Notes: generated from the sequence alone by a model not told the origin. A stretch of 64,000 nt of DNA from Persephonella sp. IF05-L8 (GCF_000703045.1 NZ_JNLJ01000001.1:587501-651500); one strand, 5' to 3'; shown: positions 8,923 to 19,973, counted from the stretch's first letter. Program-made: numbers and translations.

Positions 8923-10209
8923 TTCCTGAATTCCCCGTGAAACTCTGGCACCTAATTTACTGAGTTTGTAATCTATATTTTCATATCCCCTGTCTAAGTG
9001 GTATATATCGTATATCCTTGTTGTTCCTTCTGCTATCAGACCGGCTATTACCATTGCAGCACTTGCTCTAAGGTCTGTTGCTTTTACCTCTGCCCCTGAT
9101 AGTTTTTCAACGCCGTTTATAATGGCAGTTTTTTCTTTGATTTCTATATCTGCCCCTAATCTTTTAAGCTCCGGCACATGCATAAATCTGTTTTCAAATA
9201 TATTCTCTGTTACGGTGGAAGTTCCTTTTACAACAGATAAAAGGGTCATAAATTGTGCCTGCAGGTCTGTTGGGAAGTATGGGTATTCTTTTGTTTCTAT
9301 ATTTACAGGTCTGAGGCTATTTTCTGGTTTGAATATAAACTGAGCTTCCCCAATTTTTACAGGGGTTATTCCTATCTGTTTTAGTATCTGGTGAACAAAT
9401 TTTAGATATTCTTCAGGGTATTTATCAATTATAATTTGACCATCAAATAAGGCAGATAGAACTGCAAATGTTCCTGCTTCAATTCTGTCTGGAATTATGC
9501 TGTGTGTAGTTCCTGAAAGTTTTTTTACACCTTTTACATAAATGGTGTCTGTTCCCTCTCCTTCTATTCTGGCACCCATTTTTTTCAGCATTACTGCAAG
9601 GTCAACCACTTCCGGTTCTTTTGCTGCGTTTTTTATAATTGTTTCTCCTTCTGCCAGAGCAGCTGCCATCAGGATATTTTCTGTTCCTGTAACTGTGATT
9701 TTTTCAAAGTTTATTTCTGCTCCTTTTAAACCGTATGGGGCTTCTGCGTATATATATCCATGCTCTACTTTAATTTTTGCACCCATTTTTTCAAGGGCTT
9801 TCAGATGAAGGTCTACAGGTCTTGTGCCTATTGAACAACCTCCGGGAAGGGCTACTTTTGCAGCTTTGTATCTGGCAAGCATAGCCCCTAAAACAAGAAT
9901 TGAGGCTCTCATTTTGCTAACAAGCTCATAAGGTGCCTCAAAGGAAGGCATTTTGCCATGGGAGAATATAAATCTATGGGGTTGAATTTCTTCAACCTGA
10001 ATTCCTATATATTCAAGGAGTTCTTTCATTGTGGAGATATCAAGCAGGTCAGGGACATTTTCAAGTATAACAGGTTCATCAGATAAAATAGTTGCTGCCA
10101 TGCAGGGCAAAGCAGCATTTTTTGCACCTGATATTTCAACAACTCCCCTCAGGTCTTTCTGTCCTTCTATCTCTAAATACTCAATTATTCCTTCCTGTGA
10201 TTTAAGCAT
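8917..10209 (-). CDS. murA: UDP-N-acetylglucosamine 1-carboxyvinyltransferase
   Basis: Catalyses the first committed step of peptidoglycan synthesis, transfer of enolpyruvate from PEP to UDP-GlcNAc, in the cytoplasm. Conserved K30 in SGAKNAALP and C125 in the LPGGCSIGTRP loop correspond to E. coli K22 and C115. The active site has the fosfomycin-sensitive Cys rather than Asp. The 430 residues are slightly longer than usual through an N-terminal extension of about 10. The start overlaps the prmC stop (TAATG). The 3' end overlaps the TPR gene. Confidence 0.97.
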   Translation of the reverse strand: MLKSQEGIIEYLEIEGQKDLRGVVEISGAKNAALPCMAATILSDEPVILENVPDLLDISTMKELLEYIGIQVEEIQPHRFIFSHGKMPSFEAPYELVSKMRASILVLGAMLARYKAAKVALPGGCSIGTRPVDLHLKALEKMGAKIKVEHGYIYAEAPYGLKGAEINFEKITVTGTENILMAAALAEGETIIKNAAKEPEVVDLAVMLKKMGARIEGEGTDTIYVKGVKKLSGTTHSIIPDRIEAGTFAVLSALFDGQIIIDKYPEEYLKFVHQILKQIGITPVKIGEAQFIFKPENSLRPVNIETKEYPYFPTDLQAQFMTLLSVVKGTSTVTENIFENRFMHVPELKRLGADIEIKEKTAIINGVEKLSGAEVKATDLRASAAMVIAGLIAEGTTRIYDIYHLDRGYENIDYKLSKLGARVSRGIQEL

Positions 10210-11045
10210 TATCTTTCTCCTATTACTACTCTATCATGTCCCTGATAATCTTTTATTATGGATACTTTAAACCCCTTTTTCTCAAGAAGATTTTTTACGT
10301 ATTCCCCCTGTCTGTAGCCAATCTCAAAGGCAAAAAAGCCTTTTTCTTTCAGGTAGTCAATACCTTGATTTATAATCCTTTCGTAAAATTCTGTCCCTTC
10401 TTTACCTGCAATCAGAGCTTCTATCGGCTCTTTTTTTACTTCTTCTTCAAGGGTTTCGTATTCTTCCTGGGCTATATAAGGTGGATTTGAAACTATAAAG
10501 TCAAACTTTATATCCGGAATGTTCTCAAACAGATTGCTTTTTATAATTATAAACCTGTCAAGAACATTATTTATTTTAGCATTTAAGGCTGAAAGCTGCA
10601 GGGCTTTTTCTGATATATCAACACCATACATGATTAAGTTGGGTCTGTTTTTTAGCAGTGCTATTGATATTGCACCTGAGCCTATTCCTATCTCAAGACC
10701 GATTATTTTTTTATTTTCTGGAATTCTTTTTAGAACTTCTTCAACAAGAAGCTCTGTTTCTGGCCTTGGGATTAAAACTCCTTCTTCTATTTTTAGCTTT
10801 ATGTTAAAAAATTCCTTTTCCCCTAAAATATATCCAAGGGGATATCTTTCTGCTCTTTTTTCTATTAGGGAAAAGAATTGCCTTTTTTCCTCAGTTGATA
10901 GGTGTTTATCTTTTTCTGTGATTAATTTCCAGCGGGGTATGTTTAAAACTTTTGACAGAATTAGATGGGTGTCTGTTATTGGCGTTTTTATACCAGCCTC
11001 TTTAAGTCTTTTTACCCCTTGCTCAATGGCCTCTTTAATTTTCAT
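10209..11045 (-). CDS. prmC: Release factor glutamine methyltransferase
   Basis: Methylates the Gln of the GGQ motif in peptide chain release factors, using S-adenosylmethionine. The N-terminal helical substrate-binding domain (about 1-80) is followed by a Rossmann methyltransferase domain with the SAM loop EIGIGSGA (118-125) and the catalytic NPPY at 187-190. The 278-residue length is typical. Its likely substrate RF1 (prfA) is in this window but in another operon. It overlaps rlmI upstream by four bases (ATGA) and murA downstream by one. Confidence 0.95.
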   Translation of the reverse strand: MKIKEAIEQGVKRLKEAGIKTPITDTHLILSKVLNIPRWKLITEKDKHLSTEEKRQFFSLIEKRAERYPLGYILGEKEFFNIKLKIEEGVLIPRPETELLVEEVLKRIPENKKIIGLEIGIGSGAISIALLKNRPNLIMYGVDISEKALQLSALNAKINNVLDRFIIIKSNLFENIPDIKFDFIVSNPPYIAQEEYETLEEEVKKEPIEALIAGKEGTEFYERIINQGIDYLKEKGFFAFEIGYRQGEYVKNLLEKKGFKVSIIKDYQGHDRVVIGER

Positions 11046-12196
11046 CTTTTTTGGACTAATAACCCCTTAAGATATAATGTGTTTGGCATATTTATTACTG
11101 CCGGATGGTCTTTGTCCTGATACATAAATTCCTTTATTTCAAGAATATCCCCTGTTATTGCAGCACTGGAAGTTGTAAGGTCTATTAAATCCTGCATGGA
11201 AATATGATGTGAACAGGAAAACACAGCAAGATAGCCTTTTGGATTTAGTATTTTTAGACTGTTTACTATCAAATACTTAAAACCCCTTAGTGCCCCCTGC
11301 CTTTCATGTCTGCTTTTTGCAAATGATGGAGGGTCAACAATAATCAGGTCATAGCTGTCTGTTTCATTTTTTAAGAAATCAAATGCATCTTCTTTTATAG
11401 TCTGAAAATTAGTTATTTCGTTTAGCCGGCAGTTTTCCTGAACCTGATTTAAGGCAAGGTCTGATACATCAACAAACTTTATAAAGTCTGCTCCTTTTTT
11501 GCCACAATAAGTTCCAAAACCACCTGCATTTGAAAATAAATCAAGGACTTTAAAGCCTGTCTGGACATACTCAGAAACCAGTTTCCTGTTTTTTCTCTGG
11601 TCAAGGTAAAATCCTGTTTTCTGGCCTTCTTTAAGATATACACTAAAGTTTATGTTGTTTTCTGTTATTAAAATTTTATCTGGAATACTGCCATACAGGA
11701 CTTTATTTTCTGTGGTAAGCCCCTCTTTTTTTCTTACTTTCTCATCGGATTTGTCTATTATTCCTTCAGGGGATAGGGTTTCTATAAGTGTATCAAGTAT
11801 AAGCTGGCGGAAATTTTCCATTCCTGCTGTATTTATCTGGATTGCAATGTAGCCGTTATAAAAGTCTGCTATCAGTCCAGGAAGTAAATCTGCTTCAGAG
11901 TGGATTATTCGGTAGGCATTGGTTATGGATTTCAGGTTTTCCCTTTTTTGAATAGCTTCTTTTATCCTGTTTCGGATAAGGCTATTTATATCTGTTTTTT
12001 CAAAGGAGAGAATTCTGACTGTTATTTTGCTGTCTGGGTTTATATATCCTGTGGCAAGATATTCATTGCCGATATAGATATCAACAATTTCGCCTGCTTT
12101 GAGATTTGGTAGTTTTTTGATTTCGTTTTTATGTATCCATAGATTTTTTTGTTTGATTTTTGGGAGGGCTGTTTTTTTCAGGATTATTTTTTTCAT
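11042..12196 (-). CDS. rlmI: 23S rRNA cytosine-C5 methyltransferase, RlmI family
   Basis: SAM-dependent RNA methyltransferase with an N-terminal PUA-like RNA-binding domain (about 1-75), a linker domain, and a C-terminal Rossmann catalytic domain. That domain carries the DLFSNAGGFG SAM loop, VDPPSFAKS and FSCSHH. This order is that of RlmI, which makes m5C1962 in E. coli 23S rRNA; the exact target here is inferred. Length 384. No Shine-Dalgarno lies just before the ATG; instead a strong hairpin separates it from infB. Confidence 0.88.
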   Translation of the reverse strand: MKKIILKKTALPKIKQKNLWIHKNEIKKLPNLKAGEIVDIYIGNEYLATGYINPDSKITVRILSFEKTDINSLIRNRIKEAIQKRENLKSITNAYRIIHSEADLLPGLIADFYNGYIAIQINTAGMENFRQLILDTLIETLSPEGIIDKSDEKVRKKEGLTTENKVLYGSIPDKILITENNINFSVYLKEGQKTGFYLDQRKNRKLVSEYVQTGFKVLDLFSNAGGFGTYCGKKGADFIKFVDVSDLALNQVQENCRLNEITNFQTIKEDAFDFLKNETDSYDLIIVDPPSFAKSRHERQGALRGFKYLIVNSLKILNPKGYLAVFSCSHHISMQDLIDLTTSSAAITGDILEIKEFMYQDKDHPAVINMPNTLYLKGLLVQKR

Positions 12197-12207
12197 TTTT
12201 TAGAGAT

Positions 12208-12227
12208 GGAAGGGGAAATCCCCTTCC
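12208..12227 (-). other. Intercistronic hairpin between infB and rlmI
   Basis: A perfect 8-bp GC-rich stem (12208-12215 with 12220-12227) with a 4-nt loop fills most of the infB-rlmI gap. No T-run follows on the minus strand, so it is not a standard terminator. It contains the only purine-rich tract near the rlmI start. Confidence 0.5.
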
Positions 12228-12232
12228 TGTTA

Positions 12233-14923
12233 TTACTCTTTCTTTTCTTTAACAATTTCGTAGGACTCTATAATATCGCCAGGCTTGACGTCGTTAAAGT
12301 CTTTTAACATCACTCCACATTCATATCCTTTTGCCACTTCTTTTACGTCCTCTTTAAATCTTTTGAGGGATGCTATTTCCCCATCATATATAACAACACC
12401 ATCCCTGACCAGTCTTGCTTTTGCATTTCTTCTTATTACCCCTTCTGTAACGATACATCCTGCAACAGTTCCGACACCTTTAATTCTGAATATCTGTTTA
12501 ACTTCACAGGTTCCAAGGAATTGTTCCCTTTCTTCAGGTTCAAGCATTCCTTTAAGGGCTTTTTCCATATCTTCAATAAGGTCGTAGATAATACCGTAAA
12601 CCCTGATATCTACCCCTTCCTCTTCTGCAGCTTTTCTTGCTGCTGCATCTGGTCTAACGTTAAAGCCAAGTATGATTGCATTAGATGCAGCTGCCAGCAT
12701 AACATCACTTTCTGTAATTCTTCCTATACCGCTGTGGATTACATTTATGCTAACGTCCTCAAATTTTTCTGATAATTCCTCAAGGGATTTAAGGATTGCC
12801 TCAAGTGAACCCTGAACGTCAGCTTTAACAATGATATTAACCTCTTTTTCTCCTGCAAGGCTTTCAAAATGCATTCTGGCTCTTTTGGCCTGAAGCTCTT
12901 CTTCCCTTTTTCTTAGTCTCTGTTCTGCAAGCTGTCTTGCTTCCCTTTCTGAAGGTTTGACTATGAATTTATCCCCTGCCTGTGGAACATCATTAAATCC
13001 AAGGATTTCCACAGGTGTTCCGGGTCCTGCTTCTTTAAGCTGATTACCTCTTTCATCAAACATTGCACGGACTTTACCCCATGTATATCCTGCAACAAAG
13101 TAGTCCCCCTGATGGAGTGTTCCGTTTTCTATAAGCACTGTTGCAACAGGACCTTTTTTGGGGTCAAGTTTGGCTTCTATTACTGTTCCTATTGCTGGTT
13201 TGTTTGGGTTTGCTTTAAGGTCAAGTATTTCTGCTACAAGGAGTATATTTTCAAGGAGTTCTTCAACATTCTGCCCTGTTTTTGCAGAAACAGGAACCAT
13301 TATTGTGTCGCCTCCCCATTCTTCAGGGATAAGTCCGTACTGTGATAATTCCCTTTTTACTCTTTCAGGGTCAGCACCAGGTTTGTCTATTTTGTTTATT
13401 GCAACTATTATTGGAACCTCTGCATTTTTAGCATGGTTTATGGCTTCTACTGTCTGTGGTTTTACCCCGTCGTCTGCTGCCACAACAAGAACTGCTATAT
13501 CTGCAACCTTAGAACCTCTTGCTCTGAGGGTTGTAAATGCCTCGTGTCCCGGGGTGTCAAGGAAAGTGATTTCTTTGCCGTTAGGGAGCTTTATTTTGTA
13601 AGCACCTATATGCTGTGTAATTCCGCCTTTCTCCCTTGCTGCAACGTCTGTTTTTCTGATGGTGTCAAGAAGTGTTGTTTTTCCATGGTCAACGTGACCC
13701 ATTACAGTAACAACAGGAGGTCTTTCAACAAGCTCCCCTTCTTCTTCTTTTTCTCCAAGTATTTTTGCTTTTTCTTCTTCAGGAAGTTCTTCCACTATAG
13801 ATACTTCTTCCCCTTCCTGTTGTATTTCTGCCAGAAAGCCATGTTCTTCAGCTATTTGGAGAGCTATTTCCGGGTCTATAGTCTGGTTAACTGATGCAAG
13901 AATTCCTTTTTTGAGTAGGTCTGCCATTATTTGATTAACAGGTAAATCCAATAATTCTGCCAGTTCTCTTACTGTGATTACTTCTGGAATAATTGCTATT
14001 TTTAAATCTTCTTCCTCTTTGGAGACTGTTTCTGGTTTCTTTTCTTCTTCTTTCTTTTTCTTTTTCTTCTTCTTTTTCTTTGGTTGAGCTCCCATAAGTT
14101 TCTTGAGAGCTTCTAACTCTGCTTTTTCTTCTTTGCTTAGTCTTATCTTCTCTTTTTCTGATATCTGTTCTTTTGTTTCTTCTATTTCTTCAGGCTTTTC
14201 TTCTTTCTTAGGTTTTGGAGCAGGCTTTGGTTTTGGTTTTTCTGTTTTTTCAACAGGGGGTTTTCTTTCAAATTTTTTCTTAGGTTTTTCTTCCTTTTTA
14301 GCTGCTGGTTTTGAAACTGTTTTTTCTTCTACAGTCGTTGGTCTTTCTTCTTTTACAGGAGGTTTTTCTTCAGCAACAGGTGGTTTCTTTTCTACTTTTG
14401 GTTTTTCTACTGGTTTTTCTATTTTTTCTACTTTTTCTTCTGCAGGTTTTTCTGTTTTCTTTTCCTGAGGTTTTTCTTCTTTCTCTCTTTTTACCTTTTT
14501 TAAAGCTTCCTGTTTTTGTTTCTCTAACTCTTTTTTCCTTTCTTCTTCTTTTTTTGCTTTTTCTTTAAGGTATTCTTTTATTCTTTCTATTTGTTCCGGG
14601 GTAACCTCTGTAAAGCTACTGATTTCACCTTCAAAACCAATGGCTTTTAGAGCCTCCTTTGCTTCCTCAAAGGATATACCTAAATCATGTGCAACATCCC
14701 ATACCTTTATGCCTTCCTTCTTTTCCTCTTTCTCTTCTACTTCTTCTTCTACAGCTACCGGCGATTCTCCAAGAACATCTCTTAATAGGGTAACAACCTC
14801 TTCATCTATTTTTGTAGATGGAGATTTGATTTTTGTTCCTGTTAAGTTCTGAATTTCTTCAGCAAGCTGTTTCCATGTCATTCCAAATTCTTTAGCAAGG
14901 TCGGATATCTTAACCTTTGACAA
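12233..14923 (-). CDS. infB: Translation initiation factor IF-2
   Basis: GTPase that places initiator fMet-tRNA on the 30S subunit and promotes subunit joining. IF2-N motifs occur near residues 1-50 and 70-120, then a long Lys/Glu/Pro-rich linker (about 120-300, including ten consecutive Lys at 282-291), another IF2-N repeat near 310-365, and the G domain with GHVDHGKT at 409-416. C-terminal domains II-IV end at 896. It starts with TTG at 14923 after AAGGAGG. The start lies just beyond the ylxQ stop, giving the classical nusA-ylxR-ylxQ-infB order. Confidence 0.97.
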   Translation of the reverse strand: MSKVKISDLAKEFGMTWKQLAEEIQNLTGTKIKSPSTKIDEEVVTLLRDVLGESPVAVEEEVEEKEEKKEGIKVWDVAHDLGISFEEAKEALKAIGFEGEISSFTEVTPEQIERIKEYLKEKAKKEEERKKELEKQKQEALKKVKREKEEKPQEKKTEKPAEEKVEKIEKPVEKPKVEKKPPVAEEKPPVKEERPTTVEEKTVSKPAAKKEEKPKKKFERKPPVEKTEKPKPKPAPKPKKEEKPEEIEETKEQISEKEKIRLSKEEKAELEALKKLMGAQPKKKKKKKKKKEEEKKPETVSKEEEDLKIAIIPEVITVRELAELLDLPVNQIMADLLKKGILASVNQTIDPEIALQIAEEHGFLAEIQQEGEEVSIVEELPEEEKAKILGEKEEEGELVERPPVVTVMGHVDHGKTTLLDTIRKTDVAAREKGGITQHIGAYKIKLPNGKEITFLDTPGHEAFTTLRARGSKVADIAVLVVAADDGVKPQTVEAINHAKNAEVPIIVAINKIDKPGADPERVKRELSQYGLIPEEWGGDTIMVPVSAKTGQNVEELLENILLVAEILDLKANPNKPAIGTVIEAKLDPKKGPVATVLIENGTLHQGDYFVAGYTWGKVRAMFDERGNQLKEAGPGTPVEILGFNDVPQAGDKFIVKPSEREARQLAEQRLRKREEELQAKRARMHFESLAGEKEVNIIVKADVQGSLEAILKSLEELSEKFEDVSINVIHSGIGRITESDVMLAAASNAIILGFNVRPDAAARKAAEEEGVDIRVYGIIYDLIEDMEKALKGMLEPEEREQFLGTCEVKQIFRIKGVGTVAGCIVTEGVIRRNAKARLVRDGVVIYDGEIASLKRFKEDVKEVAKGYECGVMLKDFNDVKPGDIIESYEIVKEKKE

Positions 14924-14929
14924 ATTACA

Positions 14930-15474
14930 TTACCTCCTTTCAAGCTCAAAGTATTGAGCAATTAAACCTTTTAATTTTAAACCAAATTTATTAAGAGGGA
15001 CAAATATTATTCCCACTTCTTTCTTTCCTATAAATTTACCTAATTGTTCCTTTGTAAATAACTGATAAAACTCAGTATTTCTTTCTCTTAAGATATTCCT
15101 TTTTGTTCTTTCTGCTATATCCTCAGCTATGATTAAAAATCCTTTCTTTCCTTTTTTCAGTTCTTTTTCTGTATCCTCATACCCTATTTTTATAAGTCTT
15201 CCTCTCCAGCCTATCTGGATTAGACTTATAATCTGTTTAAGCAAAGCTTGCTTTATCTCTTCTTTTTCCTTTCCCATGAGCTTTTTGAATTTTTTTGTTG
15301 AAACACATGAGGGGCAGGCATAAACCCCTCTTCCTCCTTTCTTTTTAAGAATATCCGGTTCTCTGGTTTTCTTTACAAATCTTATAAGTTGATATTTAGG
15401 TCTTTTTTTTTACAGATTATACAGGTTCTTACTGGCTTATTCTCCTGCTCTTGGTAGTTGTTGTAATCTTTCAA
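14930..15474 (-). CDS. YlxR-YlxQ fusion with frameshift at A9
   Basis: Reading leftward, an N-terminal YlxR (DUF448) part has RTCIICKKK in one frame, and RPKYQLIRFV...GGRGVYACPSC continues one frame over. The break is exactly at a run of nine A (plus-strand T at 15403-15411). After the shift the frame continues without a stop into the YlxQ (L7Ae/L30e-like RNA-binding) part, whose ATG at 15277 is the first start in that frame. A -1 slip or one added A restores a protein of about 181 residues. The likely start is TTG at 15474-15472, inside nusA, with GAGG six bases upstream. Without slippage, YlxR stops at 15382-15384 and YlxQ alone (14930-15277) may be made. Sequencing error, decay or programmed slippage all fit. 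Confidence 0.8.
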
Positions 15475-16558
15475 AATCTTCCTCGCTTAGTATATCTATA
15501 TGCCAGCCTGTTAGTTTGTGGGCTAATTTTGCGTTTATTCCTCCTTTTCCTATGGCAAGGGATAACTCATTTTTAGGAACCGCAACTTCTATTCTTTTTT
15601 CATCTTCCAGCAGTCTGTATTTTGTAGGTCTGGCTGGGGATAATGCTCTCATTACGAAAACTGCTGGGTCTGGGTCCCATTGAATAACGTCTATTTTTTC
15701 TCCTGAGAGCTCATTTGTTACATTCTGAATTCTGCTTCCTTTTAAACCAACAACCACACCAACAGGGTCTATATTTTTATCTTTAGAGTAAACTGCTACC
15801 TTTGCCCTTTCTCCAGGTTCTCTGGCTATTGCTTTAATCTCAATTTCTCCTTCCTGTATTTCTGGAACTTCAATCTCAAGTAGTTTTCCAAGGAAGTTTG
15901 GATGTGTTCTTGAAAGTATAACAAGTGGTTTGTCCCTGTCTATTGGGTGTATGTATCTTTTTATTCTACCTTTTTCATATACCGGGAAGGAGCCATCTTT
16001 TATAACCTTAAGGATAAGTGCCCTTATTCTATCTCCAATTTTGTATCTTTCCTTTTTTATCTGTTCTTCTTCAGGAAGTATAGCTTCTACTCTACCAAGG
16101 TCTACAATAATATCTCCGTTTTCAAATCTTCTTACTGTTCCGGTAACAACTTTGCCTTCTAAATCCTTGAATTCTTTGAATAATATATTTTTTTCTACTT
16201 TTGCAACTTTATGGGTGATAACTTCCTTTGCAGCATTCAGGGCAATTCTTCCTAAGTCCTCAAGGCTGAGGGGAACATCAACATATTTACCTATGTCAGC
16301 GTTTGGGTCATATTTTTTTGCTTCTTCAAGGGTAATATCCCTTTTGGGATTTTCTATAAATGGAGAAACTCTTTTTCTGAGATATACCTTTAGTTCATCA
16401 TTTTCCTTATCAAAAACAACGCGGACGTTATCCCTGTATCCATACTCTTTTTGAACAGCAGTTTTTATCCCGTCTATAAGTGCCTTTTCTATGATTTCCT
16501 CAGGCACATTTTTTTCTTTTGCTACTGCTTCTATTACATTTTTAAGTTTTACTGACAT
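15437..16558 (-). CDS. nusA: Transcription termination/antitermination factor NusA
   Basis: RNA polymerase-associated elongation factor. The N-terminal RNAP-binding domain (about 1-125) is followed by an S1 domain (about 130-200, EGKVVTGTVRRFENGDIIVDLG region) and two KH domains with GSRIQNV and AIGKGGINAKLA loops. It has 373 residues and lacks the acidic C-terminal repeats of E. coli NusA, as is common outside the gammaproteobacteria. ATG at 16558 directly follows the rimP stop. The ylxR start lies inside its 3' end. Confidence 0.96.
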   Translation of the reverse strand: MSVKLKNVIEAVAKEKNVPEEIIEKALIDGIKTAVQKEYGYRDNVRVVFDKENDELKVYLRKRVSPFIENPKRDITLEEAKKYDPNADIGKYVDVPLSLEDLGRIALNAAKEVITHKVAKVEKNILFKEFKDLEGKVVTGTVRRFENGDIIVDLGRVEAILPEEEQIKKERYKIGDRIRALILKVIKDGSFPVYEKGRIKRYIHPIDRDKPLVILSRTHPNFLGKLLEIEVPEIQEGEIEIKAIAREPGERAKVAVYSKDKNIDPVGVVVGLKGSRIQNVTNELSGEKIDVIQWDPDPAVFVMRALSPARPTKYRLLEDEKRIEVAVPKNELSLAIGKGGINAKLAHKLTGWHIDILSEEDFERLQQLPRAGE

Positions 16559-16559
16559 C

Positions 16560-17030
16560 TTATCTCTCTCCGTTTGGTTTAAACTCTAAATTTGTTTTTG
16601 ATATTTTTTCAAGGGGTATTTTTATTGTTTTTCCATCAGTTTCAAGGAGAACGTTATTATCCTCCAACCCCTGTAATACCCCCTCATATACATTCTTACC
16701 CTCTTCTATCGGCTTAGATAAAACTATCTTTACATCCCTTCCTTTGAAAATATCATACTCTTCTTTATTTTTTAGCTTTCTATCAAGCCCTGGAGATGAA
16801 ACCTCCAGAATATAGGAAACAGGTATTAAGTCTTCTATATCAAGTAATGCTCCTATTCTACGGCTAATCCACTCGCAATCCTCTATACTTGTTCCTTCAG
16901 GATTGTATACATATATACGTAAAACAGGTTTTCCTGCTGTTATGTATTCAACATCAACAAGTTTTAAGCACCTTTCCTCAATTAGAGGCTGTAAAAGCTC
17001 TTTTACCCTTTCTATAATCTGTTCTTTCAA
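16560..17030 (-). CDS. rimP: Ribosome maturation factor RimP
   Basis: Needed for 30S subunit maturation. The 156-residue protein has the two-domain RimP pattern, with CEWISRRIGALLD near residue 62 and ILEVSSPGLDRKL near 93. The gene order rimP-nusA-ylxR/Q-infB supports the call. It starts with TTG (17030) with only a weak upstream purine tract. The intergenic gap to frr is about 70 bases. Confidence 0.95.
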   Translation of the reverse strand: MKEQIIERVKELLQPLIEERCLKLVDVEYITAGKPVLRIYVYNPEGTSIEDCEWISRRIGALLDIEDLIPVSYILEVSSPGLDRKLKNKEEYDIFKGRDVKIVLSKPIEEGKNVYEGVLQGLEDNNVLLETDGKTIKIPLEKISKTNLEFKPNGER

Positions 17031-17099
17031 ATCTACACTACCCCAAATTAAATTTTTTCAGGATTAAATATAGGAATTTTATGTAGAAATTTCAAAGGA

Positions 17100-17654
17100 T
17101 TAGAGGGAAAGCACCTCTTCTTCTTTTTGCTCGGCCAGTTGATTAATCTGTTGTATGTATTTATCTGTTATTTTCTGAAGTTGTTCTAAGGCTTTTTTAA
17201 CTTCGTCCTCTGAAAATCCTTCTTTTTTGAGTTCTTCAAGTCTTTCTTTATCATCTCTTCTTACATTTCTTACAGCTATACGGGCTTCTTCTGCCAGTTT
17301 TCCTATAAATTTAACAATCTCTTTTCTTCTTTCTTCTGTCATAGGAGGCAGGATGAGCCTAATTATATTTCCTTCTGTTTGAGGGTTTGCTCCTATATTT
17401 GCCTCTTTTAATGCCTTTTCTATTAATGGAATTGCATTTTGATCCCAGGCCTGAATTACAATCTGGGAAGGCTCAGGTGTTGTTATTGTTGCAAGCTGTT
17501 TTAATGGCATTTCTACACCATAATAATCAACTTTTATATTCTCAACGATTGCTGTTGAGGCTCTTGATGTTCTAATTCCTGCAAGCTCTTCTTTGAATTT
17601 TTCAACTGCTTTTTTCATTCTGGATTCTGCATCCTTTAGATATTCCTGTATCAT
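17100..17654 (-). CDS. frr: Ribosome recycling factor
   Basis: Splits post-termination ribosomes together with EF-G. The 184-residue three-helix-bundle protein carries the family signatures GIRTSRAS (26-33), VDYYGVEMPL and AVRNVRRD. The length is typical. ATG at 17654 is preceded by GGAGGTTGGG. It follows pyrH in the conserved rpsB-tsf-pyrH-frr order. Confidence 0.97.
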   Translation of the reverse strand: MIQEYLKDAESRMKKAVEKFKEELAGIRTSRASTAIVENIKVDYYGVEMPLKQLATITTPEPSQIVIQAWDQNAIPLIEKALKEANIGANPQTEGNIIRLILPPMTEERRKEIVKFIGKLAEEARIAVRNVRRDDKERLEELKKEGFSEDEVKKALEQLQKITDKYIQQINQLAEQKEEEVLSL

Positions 17655-17735
17655 CCCAACCTCCTTAAAAACTAATAAAAACTAATATTTTATTATAACT
17701 TAAAATGGGAATAAGTGAGATTGTGAGAGAAGAAT

Positions 17736-19043
<1,308 letters not shown>

Positions 19044-19044
<1 letters not shown>

Positions 19045-19949
19045 TATTTAAGCTCCTCCTTTGCTTCTTCAATTTCTTCAGGAAGTTCTTCTTTTATTTC
19101 TTTATCCACAGCTTCTTCTAAAGCTTCTTCTTTTTCAGGAGCATTAGCCCCATGTATTCCTGACTCAACAACATTTACTTCAGCAACGCCTTCTTCTTCT
19201 GCTTTTCTGAGCATTTCTGCTTCTACACTTTCTATTTCTCCTGCCTCAGATACAGTTGCTTCTCTCATTGATTTACCTTCAAGAACTGCATCTGCTATTT
19301 TTGTTGTAATCAGGTTAATGGCTTTAATCGCATCATCGTTTCCTGGAATTGGATAGTCTATAAGGTCTGGGTCACAGTTTGTATCTGCTATTGCAACAAC
19401 AGGAATTCCTAATTTTTTAGCTTCTTTTACAGCAAGCTCTTCCCTGACAGTATCAACGATGTATAAAATATCAGGAATTCTTTCCATATCCTTAATTCCA
19501 CCAAGGATTTTTTCCAGTTTTTCTTTTTTCTTTTTGAGCCTTACAACTTCTTTTTTAGGAAGTATTTCAAATGCCCCTTCTGCTTCCATTCTTTCAAGTT
19601 TTTTTAGTTTGTCAATGGATTTTCTAACTGTCTGGAAGTTTGTAAGAAGCCCTCCAGGCCATCTTTCGTTAATGTAAAAAGCTCCACATCTTTCAGCCTG
19701 TTCTTTGATGATTTCTTGTGCCTGTTTTTTTGTTCCAACAAACAGGATTGTGGCTCCGTTTGCTACTTCATCCCTTACATATTCCCATGCTGTTTTAAAC
19801 AGTGGGATTGTTTTGGCAAGGTCAATGATATGAATCCCATTTCTTTTTGTAAAGATGTAAGGAGCCATTTTGGGATTCCATCTTCTGGTCTGGTGACCAA
19901 AGTGCACCCCTGCTTCCAGGAGTTCTCTCATTGTGATTTCAAATGGCAT
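19044..19949 (-). CDS. rpsB: 30S ribosomal protein S2
   Basis: Small-subunit ribosomal protein; [19 protein letters not shown] near the N-terminus and the S2 body up to about residue 230 are clear. A Glu-rich C-terminal tail of roughly 60 residues follows, longer than in E. coli S2. The ATG at 19949 has a strong AGGAGGT Shine-Dalgarno. A longer in-frame start at 20003 would read through the structured leader and is rejected. Confidence 0.97.
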
Positions 19950-19973
19950 AATACTACCTCCTAAGGGTTTATT

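Noticed and set aside
13158-13601. A 147-codon plus-strand frame antisense to infB
   Set aside because: Antisense to the conserved IF-2 G domain, with no recognisable domain or ribosome site.
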